The position numbers and the translations under genes are program-made. Of a DNA stretch of 64,000 bases, positions 36,413 to 48,814 are shown piece after piece. Below the pieces are notes generated by a model that had not been told where the DNA came from, did no database searches, and saw only the letters and a list, made by a program, of their open reading frames with translations. Source of the stretch: Macrotrachela quadricornifera (taxonomy: Eukaryota > Rotifera > Eurotatoria > Philodinida > Philodinidae); contig JAJEKB010020399.1 of assembly GCA_022393335.1 (NCBI GenBank), positions 221,174 to 285,173 on the forward strand, in the 5' to 3' direction. Each line of letters begins with the position of its first letter. Positions within the stretch are counted from its first letter, which is position 1.

Positions 36413-38919
36413 TTATGATAATACAGTTAAAGAAAAAAAATTTGGTTTACGTTCGAGAATATTTTGAATAGATCTGACAAGTAGAATATCGTTCACAGTA
36501 CTTGGCTCAAGAGATGAACGACGTTCTGTTATTGTTAAACCTGCAGCAGAAAAAGACCTTTCTACAGCTGCTGATGTAACAGGAATGGAGAAAAGACGAC
36601 GAGCAATCAATGACAAGCATGGAAACTTGCTTTGATGTTCTTTCCAAAATCGTAATGGATCTAATTGTTTATATGCATCGTCAATGTTCATTCGTAAATA
36701 TTTATTTAATTCATCATTTTTCGATGTTGTTGGTGAAATTAAATCAATATCATCATTATTATCGGCATCATCGGGATCAGCAAATTGATCTTCTATTGAT
36801 TTGTGTTTCTTTTTTGCTGGTTCCACACCAGACACTTGATCTTGATTATTTACACCAAGTATATCTTCAATTTGTTCACGTATATAAGAATGTGCAATAC
36901 CTTTTGAGTAAGTAGAAGCAAATGTTAATCTTCGATACAACGGATGAAGGACAGCAGCAGCCAAATGTTTTTCATCAAACGTAAATATTGACTTGAGGAG
37001 TTGAAATAATCGTTTTCGAAAAAATACTGTACCTAATCGAAAAAATAATAATGATCAGTATATGGCTAGAACGATACTTATTACTCACCTTCATGTCGAT
37101 CATCAATTCTAATTGATTCTCCATCTTTATCAATATCTGTTCCATTTAAATGATGTTCTAATTTGATCATAGCAATATATGCCATATGTAATGACGGACG
37201 ATTGCCAGTTTGTACTAACAAAGAAACATCTTTGAACACCGATAAAAGACAAATCAAATCCTTCAGTCCAGCAATGTTTATCTTGTTAAGTTTAATTGAT
37301 TGTTTAGTATTAGTTAATTTCGAGAATATTGATCGAAGATGTTCAACAGATGAATCAATCGATTCCAATAAACTCGACATAGATAACCACCTAACTACAG
37401 TTGATTGTTTAAGTGCAAGTCCACCTGCATCCTGAATTGATTTGTTTAAACCTGTCTATAAAAAATTCAACAACAGTAAATATGATTTGTCTGACTATGT
37501 TATTACTTTACCAATTTGACATATTTTACTACTTGTTTACATGTGGTGATAGCATCAAGTAATTCTTTTGCTTTTGGTGTTAATTCTGATAAAGAAGTAT
37601 TTGCTGCTACAAATTTTGATGGTGAGGGTGCTGAAGTTTCATCATCTGATGATGAAGAATCAGATGAACTGTAGATTATAGTTTTTGCTGTTTTTCTATT
37701 GGATAAAGGTGTTGTTGATGTTGATGCAGCTCGAGCTTCTTTCTTTTTTTCTTGTTGATAAAAAGCTTTTTTCAAAATATTATTTATTCTATGAGCAAAG
37801 CATTTTATCAGTGGTTGACCTGATACACAAAATAATATTTTAAGAAACGAAGAACATCCAGTTAACTAACCTTTAAGAGCCTTCAATATATTCGAGCCCC
37901 TATCAGATGTAAATGATATTTTATTGTTGTCCATAAAGGATAACAATCCAAATAAATCAAGTTGACGACGAATAGCCTAAATATATTTTTCGTATTCATA
38001 ATATTATCTTTGAAATAATATACTTACTCTTAAAACACTATCACCGGTTTTATCGCTTTCGTCGTATTCACAACAACACAAGTCGATCGAAAATAATTCA
38101 TGGTTTTTGTTGATAAAAACAGCAGTTAAACCAAGATAATTCACCTTTCTATGTTTGTCGTTCCAAAGGTCAGGACATAAACATAAACATCCACTAGCAG
38201 CTTGTTCAATCAAGATTAATCGTAAGAATGATCTATATTCATCAGCTAGTCGATGAACATTAGTTGATATTGTTGTTGGTGTTACTATAAGATCAGCAGC
38301 ATCAATTTTTCCGGAATATTTTTGACCTAAAACATATCTCGTAGATAAAAGTTTAATGAACCTGAATTAAATCAAATTTACCAATATCTACAGCAGTTTG
38401 TAGGATATTTTCTAGTCCCACATCTTGAACAATATTAAACGGACGGATCGACGAGCAAATCCATTTGGTTAATTCATCACGCATTCTTGTACGATCTTCT
38501 GAAGTTAACATAGCTGATGCAGTTCTCTTCGAATTGAGTAATTTCATCATTGGTCCTTCATGATAAGTGTCGGATGTTGATGAAAGTTTTGGACAATTGT
38601 GACGTAATAAATGTTTTGTACTACCAGTTCCATCTGATTGAAATGTATAAGTCGACTTGCATTGAAAACAACTAGCAAATCCAAGTATTCGATTATATGT
38701 TCCATCTTCAGTTAAACGTGCTGGAAATCCAAATGTTGACCAAGCTGCAGAAGTCGCCTTTTTCTGATTATTTTCGATTATAATAAATTCTTTTCGATTA
38801 TCTTTTCGTTTCAATAAATTCTCAATTGATGTCGTTGTGAACTGTTGATTCTTTTGTGTACGAGATGGAGAAGCATCAAGTGAGTTGGAAGATGGAAGAT
38901 TACTATGAATTATTTCCAT
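36413..38919 (-). CDS. hAT transposase with BED zinc finger, six exons
   Basis: Exons on the minus strand are 38919-38382, 38326-38028, 37976-37871, 37819-37512, 37455-37089 and 37032-36413. Introns are 51-57 nt and all join in phase to give 745 residues and a stop. The N-terminus has a BED-type finger (CFQCKSTY..HLLRHNC). The RNase H-like core shows LCPDLWNDKH, SFTSDRGSN (catalytic Asp) and CFAHRINNIL. A long insertion carries a Ser/Asp-rich stretch. The C-terminal hAT dimerisation domain has LIARRLFSIPVTSAAVERSF. No stop or shift was found, so it may encode a working enzyme that cuts and pastes this element. Confidence 0.9.
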
Positions 38920-39149
38920 TTAAACGACAAATAATAAATTCGATGTGAAATAATCAAGATAACAAAAAAGATAATAAATTAATAAAAAAACGATTCAGAT
39001 AAAGAAAACAACACGTGACTCTGATATTGGTCGTGATTTTGGTCAATCACAACGCAAAAAGATTGTTCAATACATGGTGACATCTGTGTTCAACTGTATT
39101 TTTTAAGTCAAGACCATGGCGTTTTTACTAGATCAATCTCTATAAAAAA

Positions 39150-39890
39150 ATCATAATCAGCCAGGCCAGGCGGCCTGGTATTTTTATCTGCCCTGCCTGG
39201 CCTGATGAAGCAGCCGGCCTGGCCTGCCTGTGACAGGCCAGGCTTTCAAAATGTGGCCTGTGCCTGCCACAGCCAGGCAGGCCCAGGCAGGCAGGCAGGC
39301 TTAGTGGCCTGCTTGGGGTCCTGCTCCAGGACTCCATGACTCCACGTTGACTCCACTTGATTCCACTTGACTCCACGTTGACTCCACTTGATTCCACTTG
39401 ACTCCACGTTGACTCCACTTGACTGAAGTCTGTAATTTCACTCTTGGAATTATTTCCCAAAAACGGAACATTTTTGTTCTGTTTTGAGAAATAATTTCCA
39501 TAACAGAACACTTCTGTTCTGTCATAGGAAATAATTCCCAAAAACAGAACAAAAGTGTTCTATTATGGGAATTATTTCTCAAAACAGAACAAAAGTGTTC
39601 CGTTTTTGGGAATTATTTCCCATGACAGAACAAAAGTGTTCTGTTTTTGGGAATTGTTGTCCAACAATGGACATTTGTATTGTAATGGGAATTAATTAAT
39701 AGAGAAGCAGCAGAATCTGTTATCTCGCATGACTTCATGCGATTCTGCATGATTCTACGTGACTCTGCGTGACTCCGTGCGAGTCATTTGGCTCCAAGTG
39801 ATTCCACTTGACCCCACTGATTCCACTTGACTCCACTGACTCTACTTGACTCCACACTGACTCCAAGGGACTGGAGTCAGATGTTTCCCC
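39150..39890. repeat. three-part repeat block in the right end of the hAT element
   Basis: 39150-39310: GGCCTGGCCTGCC array. 39330-39425 and 39770-39865: TTGACTCCACTTGATTCCAC-type units about 30 nt long. 39440-39660: palindromic units pairing GGGAATTATTTCCC with ACAGAACAAAAGTGTTCTGT, about 43 nt each. The left end has only the first class. Confidence 0.7.
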
Positions 39891-39902
39891 CTTGTATTAC
39901 TT

Positions 39903-40638
39903 GCTAAACAAAATATAAATGCTTATCTCACTATAACACCAGAAATAGCTCAAACAGCTGTTGAACTTATGAAGTTTTTTGTTGATACTAAAAAACTTCT
40001 ATATGGTTTTCCATCAATTACTATTCCACCATCACAAGAAATAAATATTACCTCATCTATTTCCCAACAAATATGTACAATAGACCAGAACATAAATTTA
40101 AACAAGAATTATTTTAATAATTTTGATAATGATAAAAAGAGTGTTGTTAGTCACTACAGTGGTTTTTCAAATTTATCATCATCAGATTGTTCGTTTAATA
40201 GATCAACGATTGATGCAACTATTGAAAAAATATTGTTATATCGTTATCGAAAAATTTCAAGTACTCGACTTGCACAAATTTTACGAGTCTGCATTTTTTT
40301 TATGAACAAAGAAGTAAACTGTCATATTATAAATTTATTATATTTTTTCAGAGAGCTGGAGTGAATTCGAATAATGTCAAAAAAGTCTCTACATTCTTAC
40401 AAAATTGTCAAATGGATATTCATTTGACAGAAAAACAAAAAAAAATGGAAGACCGCGTATATCATTTATTAAAGAAAATATTCCTGAAGATAAGGAATCT
40501 GAAAAATACAAGTTTATGATCGATTTTCTTAATGGATTTAATATGACACCTGAGATTTACGAAAAGAATTTGAAAAGCATATCTTCAACGTCAATCATTT
40601 CAACTAACGACAACGAAATAAATGATAAAAATGAATAA
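39903..40638 (+). CDS. DUF3987-like P-loop protein, 3' part
   Basis: Removing the hAT element and one 8-bp duplication copy joins VVLL to AKQNINAY without a shift. The frame runs through a helical region (QTAVELMKFFVDTKK) to about 40285 (STRLAQILR). A short intron (ending tttttcag at about 40350) leads to RAGVNSNNVKKVSTFLQNC. A further block, GYSFDRKTKKNGRPRISF, lies in another frame and ends at the TAA 40636-40638. It looks like the winged-helix tail of the same protein after a one-base indel in the A-rich stretch near 40440. The 3' end may therefore be damaged. Confidence 0.6.
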
Positions 40639-40903
40639 TAACTGAAAATTATTTAATACAATATAAATTCAGTTAAATTGTAACAACAACTGATATCTAG
40701 ACATTTTATTAAATGAAAAATACTTTCAGAAATATTATCTCTCTTAAATAATTTATTTTCATAATAATGATAAAAATAATATAATAGATCTTCACATATA
40801 AAAAAGTCAAAACATAAAATAATAAACAGAATTTTTTTCGAGCGCTTTTATTTATTTATTTATTTATTTATATTCGAAACGAAATGCAAAGTATTTTAAA
40901 AGA
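40639..40903. other. short AT-rich spacer
   Basis: Contains a TTTA run (about 40850). No gene seen. Confidence 0.4.
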
Positions 40904-43169
40904 ATGAGTTCAACATCTTTGTATACAATCATTCAAACCCAAAAAGGTTATAAAGCAATTCTTTTTCGTCAAAATCTTTATAGACAACAAAAAGTAAATC
41001 AAAGCGGTTCAGTAAGATGGGTTTGCACAAATCGAAAATGCTCGTGTTCCATAACACTTTATAATGGAAAATAAAAGCTATTCGAGGCTTTCATAATCAT
41101 ACTAATATAGATCGTTCACCATCAATCATTAAAATCGTTCAAAATATTCGAGAAAAAGTAACTCAAAATTTAACAAAACCAATAACACAGATATATAATG
41201 AAATCGTAGCTGATTGTGTAAATATAAATCAAAATGCAATTGTTTTTTTTTTTATAACAATAATTTTAGAGACAAACAAAAGGATCTGCAGCATTCGTGC
41301 CAATGTTTGACATGCTTAGATCCACTCTTTACCGAGATAGATCAAATGTATTACCAAAAATACCATCAAAACTAACTGATATAATTCTACCGATAAATTT
41401 TACAAAAAATCTTTACAACGAACAAATGTGTTTTTGTACTCAAACACAACCATCTTGTATCTTTGCATTTTGTTCTTTATCTGCTTTAAAACAACTTGGT
41501 ATGTTCATATATTTTATATCAACATACGAATCTATTTCCGTTATAATAAATTAAATAACATCGATATAAATTTTTCCAAAGAAAAAATCTCTTAGGAAAA
41601 CGATACTATTTTTCCTAACTTCTAAATTATTATCTCATTCAATAATATTAATTCAAGTTCATGAGAAAATAACTCTTACCAAAAACTATCCAAATCAAAT
41701 TAATTTTTTAAATATTCAAATTATTTTTTTATTTTCCTACATCAATATTAATTACAGGATTTTTTCTTTCCTTTCTTCTCCTCGTAATACAATATTATTT
41801 TAATTAAATTTTTAAATAATTCTTATATTTAAAGAGAATATGTGAATCTATTTTTACTTTTAATAGCACAATGCACAATATGGAATGCTGACGGAACCTT
41901 TCGTACGGCACCTAAATTATTTGGACAAAGTTATACTATACACGGACATAATCAATTTTCAAGGAAACCGTTAGTCTTTGCGGCACTTGAAAACAAATAT
42001 GAGCATACATATACATTATTTTTACAATCGTTGGTAAAATATGCAGATGAAAATAATGTTATTCTAGCTCCAAAGTCTATTTTAATCGATTTTGAACTAT
42101 CCGCATATAATGCATTTAAAAATACTTTTCCATAAGCAAAAATCTTATTTTGTCATTTCCATTTCGCAAAAAATATTATAAAACATATTAAAAAAATACG
42201 TAAGTTTTTGTATTATAACGAGCATCTTCATCTAATAATAAAAACTAATTCTTGTCTAATCAATATTTACATCAAATTCTCTATAACTCATAATTAAGTT
42301 TGTTTGAAAACCTATCAGATTAATATCAAAATAATTTAGATTTTGTATAAAAAAGACTTTTGAATATTGATCTAAATTCGCAAATGTCTCATTTAATAAT
42401 TTTTTTTATATAATACAAAAAGAAAATTTTATAACAGGTTTATCAGAAGAATTGAAAACACATTTCGTAAAATCTGAAATAGCAAACATAATCTCATTAC
42501 CATTATTACCACCAAATGAAATAACAAATGCATTTGAAAATTCAAGAAATATTCTATTATCTATCAATAACAATTTTCAACCATTTCTGACTTATGTAAA
42601 AAAAACCTACATTTGGAATGCAAAGTTTAAGCCCAACAATTGGAATCATCATGAAACTCTATGCAAAAGACCAAGAACAAACAATCAGTAGATACAATTA
42701 AAACTTGCTAAAACAAAAAAAAAAAGATTCTTTCTTCCTTTTCTCGTTCACTAGTGTTGAAGGTTATCACCGATATTTAAATAGGTACACTTATTAATAC
42801 TTATATTTGTAAAAATATTATTTAAATTCTTTTATTATTTTTAAAATATTAACTTTTCTATTAATAATTAAAATTCATTTATTTAGTCGATTAATAAGTA
42901 AACCAAATCTTTGGAAATGGATACAGCATATTCAAAAAGTTGATGAAGAAAGCATAATACGATCAGAACAAGAACAACAACAGCAAAGAACGACAAGACG
43001 AAGAAAGAAACAAAACATCTTACGTGACCTTTGTTTAAACTAATTAAAAACAGATTACGAAAAAAAATTAATAGACATAAATGAATATCAACGAAACATT
43101 AGACATATTTCGTATTTATACATAGATACTTTGGATAATAACATTGATAGTGATGATGACAGTGAATAA
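40904..43169 (+). pseudogene. MULE transposase with FLYWCH finger, decayed
   Basis: It starts with a FLYWCH-type zinc finger (KAILFRQNLY, then RWVCTNRKCSCSI, and GFHNHTN after a frame change). The MULE core follows in pieces: WNADGTFRTAPKLFGQSYTI (first catalytic Asp, about 41882), ILIDFELSAYNAF (second Asp, about 42080), CHFHFAKNI (about 42152), and KKTYIWN downstream. A basic stretch (RTTRRRKKQN) and an acidic end at 43169 finish it. Stops and shifts at about 41071, 42133 and 42690, plus AT-rich spacers that may be introns or decay, show it is dead. It sits between the DUF3987-like gene and PrimPol, all on plus. No terminal repeats were assigned. Confidence 0.65.
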
Positions 43170-43462
43170 ACAGAATTCGAATAATGTCACTTTAATTTTA
43201 ATAATATATCATAAAATAAATCAGCCCTTTCAAAATACTAATATCTATAACGCTGCAATAACATATATTCTAATTTAATTCATTTAGCTATTTATAAACA
43301 GAATAAGTCCAAATTTAAATATAGAATAAGACTATCAAATTTTGATTTTTTCTAAAATCTCAATCATTAAAAAAATGAATTCTATAATAATTATTTGACG
43401 AATTTAGGCGCAACGATCTGTATTATTTTATCTTAGTTCAAAATCAACAAGCCATTATCACA

Positions 43463-45106
43463 ATGACAACTGTCAAACAAATCATAAACAATATTTTTCC
43501 TAATAAAAAATTTACTTATCGATTATCTGATTTATTTGATCAACTACGAGACAATGATTCAAAATCAGAATATATCTATATTGCCATTGAAAAAATTAAT
43601 AGAAGTCGAGAATTTTCTTATTTTACCATAAATGAGTTAATAACAGTTTATCAACATTGTTCTCCACTTCAACGAAACTTCCATGAAGTACTATTACCAA
43701 AACAAATAGTTAAAACATATATTGATTTCGAATATTATACATATTATAATCTCGATATACAGAATCACTGTACTCTACCTGCTTTCTGTCTTAAAATATT
43801 TTACTTCATACTTAATCCATTAAATCATGAACAGTATCAAAACGATGATTATATTACTACTGCATTACAACAATTTCTTCTATTAGAAGCGTAAGATTGT
43901 AGAAATACTTGACCGCTATCTAAAAATTTTTTAAATTTCATTTATTCGGAGTATGTTTATATATATATATAAAGAATACAATTTCAAGGATAAAAAACTT
44001 AGACAATAAATATTTTTACCATCTTACCTTACATTTATATATAACAAAAAATTTGAAAAAGAAATTAATTCACATTCAATTAGAATTACCAAATTTTTCC
44101 ATCTGTATTTTAGATCAACTACAGAAAAAATTTCGTACCATTTTATCCATGCTAATCCTCCTATTCTCTTCGAAAACAATATTACTTTAGGTCTTTTTAT
44201 TAAAACATTTTTACATCTACTATTATCATCAATAATTCAACACAAATGTTCCTTTTTTAATACTGATCTCAATTTACAAAAATCAACCATACCAGATTTA
44301 ATAACAGTCTTATCACCATACATCAATATTTTACGTATTCACTGTATTAAATGTTATTTACCTATTAGCAATATTAATATATCTGAAATAGCACATCTTC
44401 TAGTTTTGAATAAACAAAACCAATATACTTTAGCAATCGATTTGAATATTTATAATAAAAGTCAACAATTTCGACTATTCGACTCTGTCAAACAAGGCAA
44501 ATCAAATATTTTATTGTATCTATTAATTTTCCTTATAATAATTTATCAAACCTTTCATATTATGAAATACTTAAAAATTCACTTATAACATATAATAACG
44601 ACAATTACATCTTACCAATAATTTCTTTTGAAAACAATCGATTCAAAATTAAATCACGTAACACCAATAATTTATATTTATCACCTAATTGTAATACTAT
44701 AATTTTGAACAACATCAATGAACATTTTAAATTCTTTTTTACCCTAAATACTACTTCTAAATTAATGCCTAAAATAAATCAATTAAATATTTCATCGACA
44801 AATGCATGTAATCTTACTAATTTATCGCAACAAGAAATGCATAACTTTGTACCATTCGTTCAAAAATTAATAAAAAATGATGTAAACCATCAAGGCTATA
44901 TTCGTTCATGTGTTCGGGGAAGTTTTAATCAAAGTCTATTATTTTTTAACATATCAGGAAATTATCGATTTTGTCCTCAAAAGGGTACACACCATAAACA
45001 TAATACAGTAGCAATTTTAATTAACACAAAAAAATTTACATTCGCTATTCGCTGTAAAGACTCACAATGTAATAATAAAATTTTATCCTGGAATAAACTT
45101 CAATAA
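43463..45106 (+). pseudogene. PrimPol-type primase-polymerase (AEP/UL52 family), one frameshift
   Basis: Exon 1 (43463-43891) carries catalytic motif I as YIDFEYY (DxE). A probable intron (43892-44112, gtaaga..tttag) joins in phase to exon 2, which starts STTEKISYHF and holds motif II (SYH). Motif III follows as LAIDLNIYNKSQQFRLF, close to the VDxxVYTxNRxFR signature of this family. Near 44530 the frame shifts by one. It then continues to the zinc-binding tail: NYRFCPQKGTHHKHN, then CKDSQC, ending at 45106. PrimPol makes primers and copies DNA past damage. All catalytic and zinc residues remain, so the break is recent or a base error. It could be a host gene or a mobile-element gene. Confidence 0.7.
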
Positions 45107-45735
45107 ATATTATTTATTTTTATTTTATTTTTGAAAAATAAAATTCAATCAATACATCATTTTAAGTCTTACAATCTACAAATTCTTGTCTTCCTATAAG
45201 CAAGTTCGAACCTGCATCACTCTTCTTTGTGATAGACAAATGTTACACAAAAAAAGTTTTAAATAATTTCTTATGATTTTTTATATATAAATCTGTTCAA
45301 TTAATTTATAAAATATATTATTACGTAAAAATACATGAGCTTTAAAAAAAATTGACAATTAACACCTATTCTAAATATTAAAACTATTTATATACACACA
45401 AATTTTTATAAAAAAAAAGTCTGTTAGTTTAAATACACAACCCATATTTAAATAATTTGTAAATAATTACAAACACTAACTCATATCAAGTATTTTATAT
45501 TTAAGCCTATCGATTTTTGAAATAAAGGACACTATATATTATTCGAATAACTATAACAAAATTTAAATATCCATATAATAAATCATATCGGCCTTGACCA
45601 TAGATAGCTAATGAAAAATAAATGAATTAAATAAAGTTTAAATAAATACAAATAGTTTCAAACAGTTAGAAAAAACTATTAAATAGCTGAGACTAATTTT
45701 TAATAAGTTATCAATAAACTTTAAATAGCAATGAA
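45107..45735. other. AT-rich intergenic
   Basis: About 80% AT. No gene seen. Confidence 0.4.
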
Positions 45736-45736
45736 A

Positions 45737-45975
45737 AAATTAAAATAGTCTTGCACATTAAATAGTAACCTTCATCTGAATATCAATAATTAATAAATAG
45801 CTACAAAATATTTATATAGCTATGAATAAGGTTTAGATAGTTATGAAAAAATTAAAATAGTCCTGCACATTAAATAGTAACCTTCATCTGAGTATCAATA
45901 ATTAATAAATAGCTACATAATCTTTATATAGTTATGAATAAGGTTTAAATAGTTATGAAAAAATTAAAATAACGC
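45737..45975. repeat. 112-bp tandem repeat, two copies
   Basis: Copies starting near 45737 and 45849 share TTAAATAGTAACCTTCATCT and the following 70 nt with few changes. A partial third unit (GTTATGAAAAAATTAAAATA) follows. Confidence 0.75.
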
Positions 45976-45999
45976 TAAAGATCTAACACATAATTATTA

Positions 46000-47400
46000 A
46001 CTATGATATTAATAGAAATAAATCTACACATAACTTATATTAAATAGATTCTTATCTAAATATTCTAATAATTTTCTATATACAAAATTTGTATCTCTAT
46101 TGAGAATGAGCCTGTGTACTAGTTACCCTAAAAAATTCGACTTTGGGTCTCAACAAAATAGTGAAGAACGAAGGTCCACACCATTTACTCTGAGGTGTAT
46201 TTTTGCCTATTTGTAATGCTTGGTACCGTATTGAGGAAGTACAGGATAAGTTTAACCGATCAGGCTGAAATTTTTAGGGATGACTGCTATGACTGTGGCA
46301 AACATTTGCTGAAAGTTTCATGCGAATGTACCTTGATTTGTCAATTGGGCCGAAATGTCCCTAAAACGTCCCCCGTCCTTTATTGATGTCTAACATATAA
46401 TACTTTTGAAGATACATAGCGTTTTCTAATGCCTAGTCTAGATGAAATAAAATAGTTGGATAGTTCATCTTGTGGCCCTTGAAAAACTGTACAGAACTAT
46501 GCATTTACATTTGAAAATACTTTTTCTATATAATGCTTATAAGCGATATACTGAGCCCAATATAGGGCTATAATGTAAAAATCAGTATTTAGTCAAGCAG
46601 ATGACGTATGAAAGTCTTTGAAAATTTTCTGAAAATAGTTCAATCGATGCAGTTTTTTATGCTGATTACGAATCTGAAGTCAAAATTTTTGAATTCGATA
46701 CATGTACAATGTGTAAAAACTAAAAAAGGAACAAAATAAGTTATCATGGTCAACATCTACTAACATTTGTGGTCCGAGCTAACTTTTGCTCATAGAGTTT
46801 CCGCCATTCGAGTTTTATCTCAAACGATGTAGAATTTGAAGGCTTTCAGAAAATATAAAAATTATTTTGGGATAGAACCATGAAGCATGATTAGAGGCAA
46901 AATATTAAAAAGTGACCGCATTAGCCAACTACATTTCTTGCTCCTGGATTGGCATTATGAATTAGAAAAATGTCTTGTAAAAATGATTCAGATAACCAGT
47001 TTTGTAGAGAAAAAAATTCTGCATCTTTTGAGACGTTCCCGGCCTCTTGATGTTGATCCATTGCAGAGAAAAACCCAAAATAGTAGGAGCACTCTGAAAA
47101 GTCAGTTTCTTGACCCATGGTTACTAGGGGTGTCACCTTGTGTACTTCGGCGTTTTTCACAGGAAAGTCAGAAAGAGCTAAAATTTTGGATTTGGAGGTT
47201 TCTAACTATGGTCTATCGTTTTAGCTAGTTAAATCGAAAATCTAAATTTTAGCGGCGGCCGACTTGGTTGGTCCTATGGCGGACCGTCTCTTAATGACCG
47301 CTAATATTTTTAGGTTTTGACTTCTTCACTATAGTCTATCAAATGCCATATGAATGAATGAAATCGGCGTGTTACCCCGAAATAGTGTTCCGCGTTAATA
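46000..47400. other. intergenic, unassigned repeat-like sequence
   Basis: Less AT-rich than its flanks. Frames at 46195 and 46887 show no domain. A short GC-rich stretch with inverted pieces (GCGGCGGCC..GACCGC) lies at 47250-47305. Possibly non-coding transposon sequence. Confidence 0.3.
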
Positions 47401-47660
47401 AATTTGAGAACAAACCCCAAACTAAGTCCAAACCTAAAGCACCAAATCTAAATCCAGCTACAAGCCCGAATCACAGAATCCGACTCTAAATCTTAATCCT
47501 CAAATCCAAACTCACATCCGCTTCCAAATCTCAGTACTTAAATCTAAGTAATATCCAAATTCAACCCTTGAAAATCCAATTGAAATACGAATCGTGACCA
47601 TATCCCAAAATAAAGGTACAAATTCACATCTGAATCCAAATCCAAATCCAAATCCCGACG
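47400..47660. repeat. degenerate AAATCC/CCAAAT hexamer tract
   Basis: Repeated CCAAATC-type units. The same hexamer, in the opposite strand sense, forms the tract at 57.6-57.9 kb. Confidence 0.6.
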
Positions 47661-47689
47661 CTTGGAGTTTGTTGCATGTCTAGGCCTTT

Positions 47690-47880
47690 GAAAAGCGCTT
47701 AAAAGGATTTCAAAAAAGCTTAAAAAAGACTTAAAAGAGGCTTAAAAAAAGGCTTAAAAGAGGCTTAAAGGAGGCTTAGAAATGGCTAAGAGGAGGCTTA
47801 AAAAAGGTTTAAAAGAGGCCTAAAATGGCTTTGAAAAGGCTTAAAGAAGGCTTAAAAATGGCTCGAGAATGACTGAAAAG
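47690..47880. repeat. GGCTTAAAA minisatellite
   Basis: About fifteen units of (A)RGGCTTAAAA, 11-13 nt each, imperfect. Confidence 0.75.
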
Positions 47881-48149
47881 TGCTTTTGGGACGCGACTAA
47901 GGTCTGCTGGATTTACGGTCAGATACGGTCATATACGCACATTAGTACCTATGTTTAGTACCGTTTCAGTCAAAATACGGGCAGATTACGGCACGTGTTT
48001 GGCTGTGGAAGGTGTCCGTATTTCACGGTATACAATGTCCGTGTGCTATCGTATACGTTCGTCAAAAATACGACCGTAATACTGGGCATATGATATGAGT
48101 CATTTACGGCCCGTTTACGGGCGTATTGTAACGTTTACGATTGTCGTAA

Positions 48150-48810
48150 TCATTGACCTGGGAACCTTTGAAGGTTTCACATATACCAGTCAGAGCACTT
48201 TCGGTTCACGGTATGATAGACGGAACCGTTTAGGGTTCCATATCCTTCCGCAGAACCTTATTGGTTTCATACATTTGAAAAGATAACTATCCATGGTTCT
48301 GCATTCAGGATCAAAAACCTTGAAAGTTCTGTAAGTATTGGACAGAACCCTCTAAAGTTCTAGAGATACTGGACAGAACCTTTTAAAGTCGTTAGGTATT
48401 GGATAGATCTTTTTAAACTTGTATACGTGTTTGACAGAACCATTTCAAATCCCATAGGGATTGAACGGTACCCTTTAAAATCCTTAGGTAGTGAACTGAA
48501 CTTTTTGAAGTTCTATATTTGTTGGACAGAACCCTTTAAAGTTTTATAGGTATAAGACAAAAAGCTTCAAGGTTCTATAGGTATCTGAACGGAACCTGTT
48601 GGGTTTAGTACTGTCCTGCAAAAGGGTTTTCATGGTTTAGTATTGTTAGACAGAACCTTCTGTGGTTCAGTGTTGACGGATGGAACCGCTCATAGTTCAA
48701 CATTATTGGTCTAAACCATTTTTGGTTTTTTAACCGGCATACAAAACTATTTTTGGTTCTGCATATATTGCAGAACCAAAAAAAGTTCTGCAAAACTCCT
48801 TTTTTTTCAG
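48150..48810. repeat. palindromic GGACAGAACC..AAAGTTCT minisatellite
   Basis: About 16-18 diverged units of roughly 36-38 nt. Each has an inverted pair such as AGAACC..TTTAAAGTTCT, separated by a TAGGTATTG-like spacer. A related motif occurs at 50930-51130. Confidence 0.65.
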
Positions 48811-48814
48811 ATTG

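Larger units (their letters stand above)
36085..39894 (-). mobile_element. hAT transposon, 3.8 kb, 8-bp target duplication, apparently intact
   Basis: Both ends read CAAGGGGGAAACATCTGACT inward and match for 24 nt. TATTACTT flanks the element at 36077-36084 and 39895-39902, the 8-bp duplication typical of hAT. Inside is a complete six-exon BED-finger/hAT transposase on the minus strand. GGCCTGGCCTGCC arrays lie near both ends, in opposite orientation. Insertion is in exon 5 of the DUF3987-like gene. Confidence 0.95.

Noticed and set aside
45190..45240. tRNA-like T-loop (GTTCGAAC) in an otherwise AT-rich stretch
   Set aside because: The bases beside the loop do not form a T stem and no acceptor or anticodon arm could be folded.
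46887..47228. 113-codon open frame, plus an overlapping minus frame
   Set aside because: Composition looks random and both strands are open over the same stretch; no domain seen.
47690..48810. possible CRISPR array because of regular repeats
   Set aside because: Units are diverged, have no unique spacers and lie in a eukaryotic setting; they are minisatellites.
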